64,000 nucleotides of DNA from Aquabacter sediminis (GTDB taxonomy: Bacteria; Pseudomonadota; Alphaproteobacteria; Rhizobiales; Xanthobacteraceae), in assembly GCF_028863665.1 (NCBI RefSeq), contig NZ_JARBFX010000006.1:1-64000 (forward strand), in the 5' to 3' direction. The notes under the pieces are model-generated. The model saw only the letters and a list, made by a program, of their open reading frames with translations. It had not been told where the DNA came from and searched no databases. A program made the position numbers and the translations under genes. Shown here piece by piece: positions 25,400 to 38,410 of the stretch (the first letter of the stretch is position 1; each line of letters opens with the position of its first letter).

Positions 25400-27370
25400 A
25401 TGGCCGTCTCAACGAAACAGCCTCGTGAACAGGCGGGACGCGTCAGTTTGAGCCAGAAGCGTGCCAACGGACGGGCCGGTCGGACGCCGGCAGCGCAGGT
25501 GGATGGAGAGCCCTCTCCGCCTCCGACCGAAGGCGCGGGCGCGGACGGGCAGCCTCTGCTGCCCACCTCCTCGCCCCATTCCGGCGCCCTCCCCCCGCGG
25601 TCCGGCGCCTCACAGTCTTACCCTCTGGAACCGACGAGCACCTTGCCGGCGGTGGACGACACTCTCGGCCTGCTCAGCGCCGCCGGTGTTGCCGGCTACC
25701 GGTGGGACGTCGCCTCGGACGCCCTGGACTGGACCGCCAATGTGGACACCCTGCTGGGCGCGAATGCCGCCGCCCGATTCGCCACCGGCTCCGCCTTCCT
25801 CGCCCAAAGCCGGCTCGATCCCGCCTTTCCCGGCAGCCTGCGGGCGGTGCTCGCGGCCGGCAACACGGATGCCGGATCGGGGGTACCCTATGGCTCCTCC
25901 TTCCAGCTCCAGGCCGAACCCGATCGCCTGGTCTGGGTGGCTCATTCCGGGCGCTGGTTCGCCGGAACCGGCGGCCGGCCGGCCCATGCGGTGGGCATCC
26001 TCCAGGTGCTCGGCCCGGTGGAAGCGCCCCTGCACGCGGCCTTTCCGGGCCATTTGGACGCCCTCACCGGCCTTCCGACCCGCACCCGCCTGATGGAAAT
26101 CCTGGCCGAGCGCCTTGCCCAAAGCGAACACCGCACCGTGACGGGCGCCGCGCCCGGACCCGGCTGGGCCCTGTTCCTGGTGGGCATCGACCATCTGGGA
26201 CGGGTGAACGACACGTTCGGCTTCGACGTGGCCGACGAGATCATCGCGCGGGTGGCCGATCGCCTGCGGTTTGCCGCCACGCCGCAGGACCTGGTGGCAC
26301 GCTTCTCGGGCAACAAGTTCGCGTTGCTGGTGGAGGACGTGCCCGCGAGCCGGCTGTGGCAGCAGGCGACCGCCCTGATCGCGGATATCCGCCGCGCCCC
26401 CGTGCTCACCTCCGCCGGGCCCATTCCGGTGTCGGTGACCGTGGGCGCCGTCGCCATGCCGGAGAAGCGCTCCTCCCCGGCCGAAGTGGTGGCACGGGCG
26501 CGGGAAGCGCACAGCATCGCCAAGCGGCGCGAGCATGGCTCGGTGGAGATCTGCGCCCCCCACTCGCCGAGCGAGATGCGCCGCCGGCGCAATGTGCGCC
26601 TCGCCGAGGAGATCATGCGGGCGCTGGAAGAAGACCGCATCCAGCTCGCGGTTCAGCCGGTGGCCGACACCTTGACCCGTGCGCCCGTCTTCCACGAGGC
26701 CCTGGCGCGCATCCTGCCCGCGCCGGGCCTGGATGGGCAAGGCACCGGGCGAATCGTGGAGGAGGCGGAAAAGCTCGGCCTGATGGGTGTGTTCGACCGC
26801 AAGATCCTGCGCCTCGTCACAGCCGCCATGCGGCATGATCCGGCACTGACGCTTTCGGTGAACGTCTCGCCCTCCTCCCTCGCCGACCAGGCCTGGCATG
26901 ACCTGTTCACCCGGGAAGTGACACCGGACCTGGCCGCCCGTCTCATCCTGGAGGTCACGGAATCGGTGGCGGTGCATGACTTCGACGCCGCCCGGGACTT
27001 TGTGGGGGAAGCGCACCGGCTGGGCGCGAAGGTGGCCATCGACGATTTCGGCGCGGGCTTCACCTCGTTCCGCAACCTGCGGGGCCTGGGCATCGACATG
27101 GTGAAGATTGACGGCAGCTTCGTGCGCAACATGGCCCGCTCGCCGGACGACCGCACCTTCGTGGAGGCGATGATTCACCTCGCCCGCCAGCTCGGCATCA
27201 CCTGCGTCGCCGAATGGGTGCAGAACGAGCGCACGGCGCACATCCTGGCCAGCGCCGGCTGCCACTATATCCAGGGCGCGCTGACCGGCCTCGCCCGGCC
27301 GCTGTCAGGCGCGGCGGGCACGGACACGGCCCAGGGAAACGGGCATTGGGATGACGGGCATAAGGGCTGA
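25400..27370 (+). CDS. GGDEF-EAL protein with degenerate GGDEF and apparently intact EAL domain
   Basis: 656 residues. The disordered Pro/Ala-rich N-terminus (about 1-85) is followed by a PAS-like region (about 90-210), GGDEF (about 220-385) and EAL (about 405-645). The GGDEF signature reads SGNKF near residue 303, so cyclase activity is unlikely. The EAL residues appear complete: EAL in FHEALARI, NVSPSS, LEVTES, DDFGAGF, KIDGSF, VAEWV and YIQGAL. The best reading is a cyclic-di-GMP phosphodiesterase, possibly with a regulatory GTP-binding GGDEF domain. The start is uncertain (ATG 25400, GTG 25373). No transmembrane segment is seen. Confidence 0.85.
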   Translation: MAVSTKQPREQAGRVSLSQKRANGRAGRTPAAQVDGEPSPPPTEGAGADGQPLLPTSSPHSGALPPRSGASQSYPLEPTSTLPAVDDTLGLLSAAGVAGYRWDVASDALDWTANVDTLLGANAAARFATGSAFLAQSRLDPAFPGSLRAVLAAGNTDAGSGVPYGSSFQLQAEPDRLVWVAHSGRWFAGTGGRPAHAVGILQVLGPVEAPLHAAFPGHLDALTGLPTRTRLMEILAERLAQSEHRTVTGAAPGPGWALFLVGIDHLGRVNDTFGFDVADEIIARVADRLRFAATPQDLVARFSGNKFALLVEDVPASRLWQQATALIADIRRAPVLTSAGPIPVSVTVGAVAMPEKRSSPAEVVARAREAHSIAKRREHGSVEICAPHSPSEMRRRRNVRLAEEIMRALEEDRIQLAVQPVADTLTRAPVFHEALARILPAPGLDGQGTGRIVEEAEKLGLMGVFDRKILRLVTAAMRHDPALTLSVNVSPSSLADQAWHDLFTREVTPDLAARLILEVTESVAVHDFDAARDFVGEAHRLGAKVAIDDFGAGFTSFRNLRGLGIDMVKIDGSFVRNMARSPDDRTFVEAMIHLARQLGITCVAEWVQNERTAHILASAGCHYIQGALTGLARPLSGAAGTDTAQGNGHWDDGHKG

Positions 27371-27384
27371 CGCGAGACGGCGAT

Positions 27385-27448
27385 GGCCTGAAAGCGCAAG
27401 GGCCTGAAAACGCAAGGGCCTGAAAGGGCAGTGGCCTGAAAATGGAAA
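27385..27448. repeat. Four tandem 16-bp repeats
   Basis: Consecutive units starting GGCCTGAAA at 27385, 27401, 27417 and 27433, with variation in the last 7 bases, in the convergent gap between the GGDEF-EAL gene and phaR. Confidence 0.85.
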
Positions 27449-27477
27449 GGCCGGAGCCGCGATCCGGCCCCGGCCTT
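27446..27477 (-). terminator. Hairpin terminator between convergent genes (phaR side)
   Basis: AAGGCCGG and CCGGCCTT close a 13-bp stem interrupted by one G-U pair. The position, 30 bp after the phaR stop, suits a terminator on the minus strand, but the T-run is poor. Confidence 0.5.
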
Positions 27478-27506
27478 GCTCAGGCGCTTTGCTCAAGCCC
27501 GCGAGG

Positions 27507-28103
27507 TCACTGTCCCTCGGGCTTGGACACCAGCTTTTCCAGCTTCTGCTGCATGTCGGCCATCTGGCGCTTGAGCGCCTCGAGGTCGTCCGTCGGGCTG
27601 GCGGCGGGGGTGGGCGTGGCCGGCGCCCCGGGGGTCGCGGCATCGCCCTCGCCCTTGGGGAAGGGCAGGAAGATGTTGAAGGCGCGCTCGAACATTTCCA
27701 TGTTCCGGCGCACGTGGTCGTCGAAGCCGCCAAGCGGGGTTCCGGTCAGGGTCTTGGCGACCTGGTCGCGGAACTTCTCCTGCTCCTTGGTGAAGCTGTC
27801 GATGGACATTTCCAGATAGCGCGGCACCATCATCTGCATGCTGTCGCCATAGAAGCGGATGATCTGGCGCAGGAAGGCGATGGGAAGCAGATTCTGCCCC
27901 TTATTCTCCTGCTCGAAGATGATCTGCGTCAGCACCGAGTGGGTGATATCGTCACCATTCTTCGCGTCGAAGACGACGAAGTCCTCGCCTTCCTTGACCA
28001 TCGTGGCCAAGTCTTCCAGCGTCACATAAGTGCTGGTGCCGGTATTGTAGAGCCGGCGATTGGCGTATTTCTTGATGGTGACTGGCTCTTGCGTCTTGGC
28101 CAT
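27507..28103 (-). CDS. phaR: Polyhydroxyalkanoate synthesis repressor PhaR
   Basis: 198 residues. The N-terminal DNA-binding domain (IKKYANRRLYNTGTSTYVTLEDLATMVKEGEDFVV) and the PHB-binding accumulation domain (SVLTQIIFEQE ... LLPIAFLRQIIRFYG) match PhaR. The C-terminal third is a phasin-like coiled coil. PhaR represses phasin and PHB genes and is titrated off DNA by PHB granules. It is encoded divergently from phaAB across a region rich in TGCA, which may be its own operator. Confidence 0.94.
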   Translation of the reverse strand: MAKTQEPVTIKKYANRRLYNTGTSTYVTLEDLATMVKEGEDFVVFDAKNGDDITHSVLTQIIFEQENKGQNLLPIAFLRQIIRFYGDSMQMMVPRYLEMSIDSFTKEQEKFRDQVAKTLTGTPLGGFDDHVRRNMEMFERAFNIFLPFPKGEGDAATPGAPATPTPAASPTDDLEALKRQMADMQQKLEKLVSKPEGQ

Positions 28104-28170
28104 TGTCCGGTCATCCGTTTCCTTGGGTTCAGGTCAGGTTAGGGTGTTTCCAGGCACACGGCTACCCTTT

Positions 28171-28203
28171 TGTGCAGTGCATGTGGATCCCGTGCCGTGC
28201 AAC
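28171..28203. promoter_or_regulatory. Candidate PhaR operator in the phaR-phaA divergent region
   Basis: TGTGCAGTGCATG at 28171-28183 and CGTGCCGTGCAA at 28191-28202 give repeated TGC/GCA half-sites. PhaR proteins of Paracoccus and Rhodobacter are reported to bind TGC-rich dyads. The assignment is by motif and position only. Confidence 0.4.
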
Positions 28204-28310
28204 CCCACATGGTCAAGCTGGCGTCATGCACCAGTCGTTGACATGGGTCATTGACAGGGCCGCGCTCACCAACCAACCATGCGCCTCAACGAGTGCGGCG
28301 CACGATATGA

Positions 28311-29513
<1,203 letters not shown>

Positions 29514-29668
29514 TCCGCTCGACTTTGGTTGCGCGTCAGCACGACGCGCCAAACGCGCTCGAACCTCGCCGGGGCGTTTCGTAGAAGCGACCCGGGGATG
29601 GCCACATCCCCGGAGCGTGGATTGCGCGTCTTCGGCGAGGGCAGAGCCAAGACGGCAGGGAGGGTCAG

Positions 29669-30391
29669 ATGGGGCGTGTAGCGTTGGTGACCGGTGGAAC
29701 GCGCGGAATCGGCGAGGCCATTTCCGTGATGCTCAAGGACGCCGGATATAATGTGGCGGCCAATTATGCGGGCAATGACACCGCTGCCGCCGCCTTCCAT
29801 GAGAAGACCGGCATTCCCGTCTTCAAATGGGACGTGTCCGACTTCGAGGCGTGCAAGGCCGGCATCGCCCAGGTGGAAGCCGCGCTCGGCCCGGTCGAAG
29901 TGCTGGTGAACAATGCCGGCATCACCCGCGACACCACCCTTCACCGCATGACGCTGGAGCAGTGGAGCGCGGTCATCAACACCAACCTGAACAGCGCCTT
30001 CAACATGTGCCGCAACGTGATCGAGGGCATGCGGGCGCGCAAGTTCGGGCGCATCGTCTGCATCTCGTCCATCAACGGCCAGAAGGGCCAGTTCGGCCAG
30101 ACCAACTATTCCGCCGCCAAGGCGGGCGAGATCGGCTTCGTGAAGGCCCTGGCGCAGGAAAGCGCGGCGCTCGGCATCACCGTGAACGCCATCGCCCCCG
30201 GCTACATCGCCACCGAAATGGTGCGCGCGGTGCCCGAGGACGTGCTGAAGAAGATCATCTCCAACATCCCCGTCGGCCGCCTCGGCGAGCCGGAGGACAT
30301 TGCGCGCTGCGTGAAGTTCCTGGTGGCCGATGATGCCGGCTTCATCACCGGCTCGACGCTCACCGCCAACGGCGCCCAGTACATCACCTGA
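29669..30391 (+). CDS. phaB: Acetoacetyl-CoA reductase (NADPH)
   Basis: 240 residues, SDR family. It has the cofactor motif TGGTRGIGEAI, NNAGITRDTTLHRMT, the catalytic Ser in CISSINGQKGQFGQTN and YSAAKAGEIGF, followed by GITVNAIAPGYIATEMV. The QKGQFGQTNYSAAKAG stretch is diagnostic of PhaB. It makes (R)-3-hydroxybutyryl-CoA for PHB synthase, which is not encoded in this window. GGGAGG lies about 6 bp upstream of the ATG. Confidence 0.96.
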   Translation: MGRVALVTGGTRGIGEAISVMLKDAGYNVAANYAGNDTAAAAFHEKTGIPVFKWDVSDFEACKAGIAQVEAALGPVEVLVNNAGITRDTTLHRMTLEQWSAVINTNLNSAFNMCRNVIEGMRARKFGRIVCISSINGQKGQFGQTNYSAAKAGEIGFVKALAQESAALGITVNAIAPGYIATEMVRAVPEDVLKKIISNIPVGRLGEPEDIARCVKFLVADDAGFITGSTLTANGAQYIT

Positions 30392-30457
30392 GCGCCTTCA
30401 CCTGAGCGGCGCGGCGGGCTGATACCCACGCAAGCCGTCAGAATCGGCTATCAGTGC

Positions 30458-30490
30458 TCGGCCGGCCCCTCGGGCCGGCCGATTTCGTTT
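30458..30490 (+). terminator. Terminator of phaAB
   Basis: An 11-bp perfect stem, TCGGCCGGCCC (30458-30468) with GGGCCGGCCGA (30472-30482), 3-nt loop, followed by TTTCGTTT. Confidence 0.7.
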
Positions 30491-30515
30491 GGGCCGCCGC
30501 GTCCGGCCCCGCCCC

Positions 30516-31424
30516 ATGGACGACCCGGCAATGACCGCCCCCAACGCCGCTCCCCTCTCCTCCCGCGCCGCCACCCGCATCGGCCTCGTGGCCATCCTTC
30601 TGTGGGCAACCCTGGCGCTCTCCACCGCCTCCACGGGCAAGGTGCCGCCCTTCCTGCTGACGGCGCTGACTTTCGGGGTGGGCGGCGCGGTCGGGCTCGT
30701 CGCGGCGCTGCGCGGGCCGGGGCTGTCCGTGCTGCGGCAACGGCCGGCCGCGTGGGTGCATGGCATTGGCGGCCTGTTCGGCTACCATTTCTTCTATTTC
30801 ACGGCCCTGAAGCTCGCCCCACCGGCGGAAGCCGGGCTGATCGCCTATCTCTGGCCCCTCCTCATCGTGCTCTTTTCCGCCGCCCTGCCGGGCGGGGGCT
30901 TGAGGGCCGGGCACATTGCCGGCGCGCTGCTCGGGCTCGTCGGCACGGTGGTGCTGCTCCTGGGCAAGGGCGGGCTTTCCGGCTTCGAGATGCGCTATGC
31001 GCCGGGTTATCTCGCCGCGCTTGCCTGCGCCTTCATCTGGTCGCTTTATTCGGTGGCTTCCCGCCGCTTCGGCGACGTGCCCACCGAGGCGGTGGCCGGC
31101 TTCTGCCTGGGAACCGCCGTGCTGGCCTTTGCCTGCCACCTTCTCACCGAGCCAGCCATCTGGCCGGCGGACATGGGCGAATGGATCGCCGTGCTGGCGC
31201 TGGGCATCGGCCCCGTGGGGGCGGCTTTCTATGCCTGGGACATCGGCATGAAGCGCGGCGACATCCGCTTTCTGGGGGTGGCCTCCTATGCGGCGCCGGT
31301 GCTCTCCACCCTGCTTTTGGTGCTGGCGGGCTTTGCCCCGGCCCATTGGACCCTGGCGCTCGCCTGCGCCCTCATCGTGGGTGGGGCGGCCCTGGCCTCC
31401 CGCTCTGGTCGACAAAATGCCTGA
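30516..31424 (+). CDS. EamA/DMT-family exporter (YddG-like)
   Basis: 302 residues with ten hydrophobic segments in two EamA repeats. Features such as LLWATLALSTA, GYHFFYFTALKLAPPAEAGLIAYLWPLLIVLFSA and FYAWDIGMKRGDIRFLGVASYAAPVLSTLLL resemble YddG-type aromatic amino acid and metabolite exporters. The substrate is inferred only. ATG 30516 and 30531 are both possible starts. The gene lies between phaB and leuB without an obvious pathway link. Confidence 0.85.
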   Translation: MDDPAMTAPNAAPLSSRAATRIGLVAILLWATLALSTASTGKVPPFLLTALTFGVGGAVGLVAALRGPGLSVLRQRPAAWVHGIGGLFGYHFFYFTALKLAPPAEAGLIAYLWPLLIVLFSAALPGGGLRAGHIAGALLGLVGTVVLLLGKGGLSGFEMRYAPGYLAALACAFIWSLYSVASRRFGDVPTEAVAGFCLGTAVLAFACHLLTEPAIWPADMGEWIAVLALGIGPVGAAFYAWDIGMKRGDIRFLGVASYAAPVLSTLLLVLAGFAPAHWTLALACALIVGGAALASRSGRQNA

Positions 31425-31557
31425 GCGCCATCGCGCGCTTGTCAGCGGCGGCGCGAGGTATTAGCACTCGCCGCGCCAATCCCATCCGGGCCCTTTCAAC
31501 GGCCCGCACCAAGGCGCGACGCAGTTCAGCGAAACGCCGCCACACAGGAACATGCCC

Positions 31558-32661
31558 ATGGCCACGCACAAGCTCCTTCTTCTCCCCGGCGACGGCATCG
31601 GCCCGGAGGTCATGGCGCAGGTGAAGCGCGTCATTGCCGCTCTGGAGAGCCTCGGCCTTGCCTCCTTCGCGGTGGAAGAGGACCTGGTGGGCGGCTGCGC
31701 CTATGACGCCCATGGCGCCGCCATCTCGGAAGCCGCCATGGACAAGGCCAAGGCCGCCGATGCGGTGCTCCTCGGCGCCGTGGGCGGCCCCAAGTGGGCG
31801 AGCGTGCCCTATGAGGCGCGCCCCGAGGCGGGCCTGCTGCGCCTGCGCAAGGACCTGGCTTTGTTCGCCAATCTGCGCCCGGCTTTGTGCTATCCCGCGC
31901 TCGCTGACTCTTCGTCGCTGAAGCGCGAAGTGGTCGAGGGCCTCGACATCCTGATCGTGCGCGAATTGACCGGCGGCGTCTATTTCGGCGAGCCCAAGAC
32001 CATCACCGACCTCGGCAATGGCCAGAAGCGCGCCATCGACACCCAGGTCTATGACACCTACGAGATCGAGCGCATCGGCCGCGTCGCGTTCGAGCTGGCG
32101 CGCACCCGCCGCAACAAGGTGACCTCCTCCGAGAAGCACAATGTGATGCGCTCGGGCGTGCTCTGGAAAGAAGTCATCACCGCTTTGCATGCCCGCGACT
32201 ATGCGGACGTGGAGCTGGAGCACAATCTCGCCGACTCGCTGGCCATGCAGCTGGTGCGCTGGCCCAAGCAGTTCGACGTGATCGTCACCGACAATCTGTT
32301 CGGCGACATCCTCTCCGACATCGCCGCCATGCTCACCGGCTCGCTGGGCATGCTGCCCTCCGCTTCGCTGGGCGCGGTGGACGAGACCACCGGCAAGCGC
32401 GCGGCGCTCTATGAGCCCGTGCATGGCTCGGCCCCCGACATTGCCGGCAAGGGCCTCGCCAATCCCATCGCCATGATCGGCTCGCTGGCCATGGCGCTGC
32501 GCTATTCCTTCGGCCAGGGCGATGTCGCCGATCGCATCGAGGCGGCCATCGCCCAGGTGCTCGCCGACGGCAAGCGCACCGCCGACATCCGCACCGAAGG
32601 CTCCACCGTCATCGGCACGGAAGAGATGGGCTCCGCCATCATCGAGGCGCTGAAGGCCTGA
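31558..32661 (+). CDS. leuB: 3-isopropylmalate dehydrogenase
   Basis: 367 residues. It has [26 protein letters not shown] (the loop that separates IPMDH from isocitrate dehydrogenase), [24 protein letters not shown] and [17 protein letters not shown]. It oxidises and decarboxylates 3-isopropylmalate in leucine synthesis. ATG 31558 has AGGA at 8 bp and gives the usual N-terminus; ATG 31552 is two codons upstream. It is a single gene here, with leuCD elsewhere. Confidence 0.97.
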   Translation: MATHKLLLLPGDGIGPEVMAQVKRVIAALESLGLASFAVEEDLVGGCAYDAHGAAISEAAMDKAKAADAVLLGAVGGPKWASVPYEARPEAGLLRLRKDLALFANLRPALCYPALADSSSLKREVVEGLDILIVRELTGGVYFGEPKTITDLGNGQKRAIDTQVYDTYEIERIGRVAFELARTRRNKVTSSEKHNVMRSGVLWKEVITALHARDYADVELEHNLADSLAMQLVRWPKQFDVIVTDNLFGDILSDIAAMLTGSLGMLPSASLGAVDETTGKRAALYEPVHGSAPDIAGKGLANPIAMIGSLAMALRYSFGQGDVADRIEAAIAQVLADGKRTADIRTEGSTVIGTEEMGSAIIEALKA

Positions 32662-32707
32662 GCCTTCATCGGCCCTTGATTTGTGCGGGCGACCGACGCA
32701 TCCGTCC

Positions 32708-32800
32708 GTCATGGCCGGGCTTGTCCCGGCCATCCACGGGGCGCCGCTAGGGGCTGACCTCGGGGAGAGGCGTGGATGCCCGGGCCAAGCCGGGCATGAC
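32708..32800. repeat. Pair of inverted REP-type palindromes
   Basis: GTCATGGCCGGGCTTGTCCC begins a 34-bp element at 32708-32741, repeated exactly at 38268-38301. A related inverted element (GTGGATGCCCGGGCC...GCCGGGCATGAC) follows at about 32772-32800. Both are imperfect palindromes of a type scattered through intergenic regions of Rhizobiales. Confidence 0.8.
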
Positions 32801-32912
32801 CCTCGATCTGGAGGATTCGGTCTTTCCAGTGGGATGGCTGCGACACGATCGGCCAATGCCGCTCGACCTGAAAGACCACGACGGCCGGGGCCCTGCCCCG
32901 GCCGTTTCGCTT

Positions 32913-33287
32913 TCAGATGCGCGGCACCACCACCAGCCGCTCCACCAGCGTGCCGCCCACCAGGTGCGAGGTGACGATCTCGTCAATGTCCTCCACCGTG
33001 CGCGGCCGGTACCAGACGCCCGCCGGATAGACCACCATCAGCGGCCCCGCCTGGCAGAAGCCCAGGCACCCGGTGGCCGCCATGGCGATGTCCCGCTGGC
33101 CGGTGGCCTCGATGCGCCGGCCCAGATGCTCCCACAGCACCTTGCCCCCCGCCGCCGCGCAACTGCCGCGCGGATGGCCCTCGGGCCGCTGCTGGAAGCA
33201 GGCGAAGACGTGGTGCTTGAAGACTTGGGGGATGTCGGCGGGCGACAAGGGGGATTCGGCGTGGGCTTCGGCGGCGGCTTGGGTCAT
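32913..33287 (-). CDS. (2Fe-2S) ferredoxin domain protein, thioredoxin-like fold
   Basis: 124 residues. The motif set HVFACFQQRPEGHPRGSC, then AATGCLGFCQAGP, gives four Cys in the spacing of thioredoxin-like [2Fe-2S] ferredoxins (NuoE C-terminal-like family). VVYPAGVWYRPRTVEDIDEIV follows, then the C-terminal VERLVV. It is probably a small soluble electron carrier; its partner is unknown. The start at 33287 (MTQAAAEAH) was chosen because the open frame further upstream passes through a REP palindrome. Confidence 0.85.
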   Translation of the reverse strand: MTQAAAEAHAESPLSPADIPQVFKHHVFACFQQRPEGHPRGSCAAAGGKVLWEHLGRRIEATGQRDIAMAATGCLGFCQAGPLMVVYPAGVWYRPRTVEDIDEIVTSHLVGGTLVERLVVVPRI

Positions 33288-33424
33288 GAATGGGCCTCGG
33301 GTTCCAACGGACAAGGTTGGAACCGTTTCAAACTCCGTGCCGCGTGAGGGCCGGGCCGGGCGGATTACGACCGAGCGAAGGTCGCCGCTCCATTTCAGTC
33401 GCTCCGCCAAGCGGTTAGGCGTGG

Positions 33425-33447
33425 ATGCCCGGGACGAGCCCGGGCAT
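33425..33447. repeat. REP-type palindrome
   Basis: ATGCCCGGG (33425-33433) and CCCGGGCAT (33439-33447) around ACGAG, the same family as the elements at 32.7 and 38.3 kb. Confidence 0.75.
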
Positions 33448-33531
33448 GACGGGCCACGCAGGGGAGCCTCAGCGAAGCCATCCGCCTGTCCGCTTCGCGC
33501 CCGCTTGGCCGGAACCCGACACGCGCGCAAC

Positions 33532-33566
33532 AAAAAGGGCGGGCGCGGCCCTGCCGCACCCGCCCT
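33532..33566 (-). terminator. Terminator of clpB
   Basis: Minus strand: a 14-bp stem (AGGGCGGGTGCGGC with GCCGCGCCCGCCCT, one G-U pair) with a 3-nt loop and T-run, 24 bp beyond the clpB stop. Confidence 0.85.
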
Positions 33567-33589
33567 CTTTTCAGCGATGACCTGAAGCC

Positions 33590-36223
<2,634 letters not shown>

Positions 36224-36431
36224 TCTGTTCTCCTCCTCGCCGCCAGTCCCGCCTCCATTGAGCACGGGACGACGTTGGGATGCGGCGCCGGTTCCCGGCC
36301 GCCGCAGCGAAGGCGCGCCGTGAGGGATCACGTGCGCCGCCGCTGTGGCTCATGTGGGTGTGGCCCCACCGGAGCGGAAGGGGGGCCTTTGGCGTGCGTT
36401 GCCAATTTTTGCGTCATCGCGCCCGGGCGCT

Positions 36432-36445
36432 TTGATCCGGATCAG
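36432..36445. promoter_or_regulatory. FNR/FixK-like dyad between clpB and hisS
   Basis: TTGATCCGGATCAG matches TTGAT-N4-ATCAA in 9 of 10 positions and contains a 12-bp perfect palindrome. It is 209 bp from clpB and 246 bp from hisS, so its target is not clear. Confidence 0.4.
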
Positions 36446-36690
36446 TTTGGCACCAGCCAGAGCGTGGCAGAAAAGGATGCGTGCCGGGCGGAAGCGGGAC
36501 CGCAGCCGACGTCCCCCACCCTCGGCGCGGGCCTTTGAGGTCCGCTCGGCACGCCGTTTTTTCCCGATGCCCCGCACGGCCCTTCCCCGCCCCCAAACTT
36601 GCCGCTGAGGCCATCGTCCTCTAAGACGCGCCAACCCTTTTTCGTGCGCGGGCGCGGTATGCCCGCGCGCTTTTCCTGAAGAGTTCTCCC

Positions 36691-38193
36691 ATGGCCAGCG
36701 ACACCAAACCCAAGGCACGTCTCCCGCGCGGTCTCGTGGACCGCCACGGCGCCGAGCTTTCGGCCACCCGCGCCATGCTGGAGAAGATCCGCGCCGTCTA
36801 TGAGCTCTATGGCTTCGAGGCGCTGGAGACCCCGGCCATCGAATATACCGATGCGCTCGGCAAATTCCTGCCCGACCAGGACCGGCCGAACGAGGGCGTG
36901 TTCTCGTTCCAGGACGATGACGAGCAGTGGCTCTCGCTGCGCTATGACCTCACCGCGCCGCTCGCGCGCCATGTGGCCGAGCATTTCGAAAAGCTGCCCA
37001 AGCCCTATCGCTCCTATCGCTCGGGCTATGTGTTCCGCAACGAGAAGCCCGGCCCCGGCCGCTTCCGCCAGTTCATGCAGTTCGACGCCGACACGGTGGG
37101 CGCCCCCTCGGTCGCCGCCGACGCGGAGATCTGCATGATGGCCGCCGACACGCTGGAGGCGGTGGGCATCGCGCGCGGCGACTATGTGATCAAGGTGAAC
37201 AATCGCAAGGTCCTGGACGGCGTGCTGGAGGCCATCGGCCTCGGCGGGGCTGAGAATGCCGGGCGGCGGCTCACCGTGCTGCGGGCCATCGACAAGCTGG
37301 ACAAGATCGGCATCGAGGGCGTGCGCGACCTCCTGGGCAAGGGCCGGCTCGATCCGTCGGGCGACTTCACCAAGGGAGCGGGGCTTGATCCCGCGCACAT
37401 CGACAAGGTGATCGCCTTCGTCAGCGCGGGCGCTGGGCTCGACGGCCTCGACAAGCTGGAAATCGTGGTGGGCGACAGCGCCACCGGCCGCGCCGGCCTC
37501 GACGAATTGCGCCAGATCGGCCTCCTCGTCTCCGCGGCCGGCTATGATGACGGCCGCATCCTCATCGACCCCTCGGTCGTCCGCGGCCTCGAATATTATA
37601 CCGGCCCGGTCTATGAGGCCGAGCTGACCTTCCAGGTGAAGGACGAGAACGGGCGCCCCGTGCGCTTCGGCTCGGTGGCGGGCGGTGGGCGCTATGACGG
37701 ACTGGTGGCACGCTTTAGGGGCGAGCCGGTGCCGGCCACGGGCTTTTCCATCGGCGTCTCCCGCCTGCTGCACGCCCTCGCGCACCTGGGCAAGATGGAC
37801 ACCGACGCGGAGATCGGCCCCGTGGTGGTGCTCGCCATGGACAAGGAGCCCGCCCGCATCGCCGACTATATGAAGATGGTGTCGGACCTGCGCGCCAACG
37901 GCATCCGCGCGGAAATGTATCTGGGCGGCGCCGGCATGAAGGCGCAGATGAAATATGCCGATCGGCGCGGCGCCCCGGCGGTCATCATCCAGGGCTCCAA
38001 CGAGAAGGAGGCCGGCGAGGTCCAGATCAAGGATCTGGTGGAGGGCGCCAAGATCGCCACCTCCATCTCCGACAATGCCGAATACCGCGCCGCCCGCCCC
38101 GCCCAGTTCGCTGTGAAGGAAAGCGAGCTGGTGGACGCCATTCGCGGCATCCTGGAACGCCGCGCGGCCCCGACGCTGGGCCTCGACGACTGA
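36691..38193 (+). CDS. hisS: Histidyl-tRNA synthetase, alphaproteobacterial type
   Basis: 500 residues, class II synthetase. Motif 1 includes [15 protein letters not shown]. Motif 2 reads [29 protein letters not shown]. HisA-like [25 protein letters not shown] and GGGRYDGL follow, and the C-terminal anticodon domain starts near residue 375. The long form and the altered motif 2 ([16 protein letters not shown] instead of the usual ERPQxGRxREFxQ) mark the divergent HisRS of alphaproteobacteria whose tRNA-His lacks G-1. The RBS is weak (AAGAG about 10 bp before the ATG). Confidence 0.96.
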   Translation: MASDTKPKARLPRGLVDRHGAELSATRAMLEKIRAVYELYGFEALETPAIEYTDALGKFLPDQDRPNEGVFSFQDDDEQWLSLRYDLTAPLARHVAEHFEKLPKPYRSYRSGYVFRNEKPGPGRFRQFMQFDADTVGAPSVAADAEICMMAADTLEAVGIARGDYVIKVNNRKVLDGVLEAIGLGGAENAGRRLTVLRAIDKLDKIGIEGVRDLLGKGRLDPSGDFTKGAGLDPAHIDKVIAFVSAGAGLDGLDKLEIVVGDSATGRAGLDELRQIGLLVSAAGYDDGRILIDPSVVRGLEYYTGPVYEAELTFQVKDENGRPVRFGSVAGGGRYDGLVARFRGEPVPATGFSIGVSRLLHALAHLGKMDTDAEIGPVVVLAMDKEPARIADYMKMVSDLRANGIRAEMYLGGAGMKAQMKYADRRGAPAVIIQGSNEKEAGEVQIKDLVEGAKIATSISDNAEYRAARPAQFAVKESELVDAIRGILERRAAPTLGLDD

Positions 38194-38267
38194 CGGCACA
38201 GCGCCCCCCAAACGCAACGCGCCACTGCTGCGACGGGGGAATGGAATAGGGATGCGCGCCCCTGATG

Positions 38268-38301
38268 GTCATGGCCGGGCTTGTCCCGGCCATCCACGGG
38301 G
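38268..38301. repeat. REP-type palindrome, exact copy of 32708-32741
   Basis: 34 bp identical to the element after leuB (ATGGCCGGG...CCCGGCCAT core), 75 bp after the hisS stop. Confidence 0.85.
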
Positions 38302-38410
38302 ACCGGCCTGGAGCGGCCATGGCCGGATCCTCCACGCAGCGGGGCGATAGGACCGGGTCAAGCCCGAGCACGACGGATGTCGGCTAAAAAGCGGCCCCGG
38401 GCGCCTCCCC

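Noticed and set aside
28238..28256. Two TTGACA boxes upstream of phaA as promoters
   Set aside because: Neither has an acceptable -10 at 16-18 bp, so no promoter is called.
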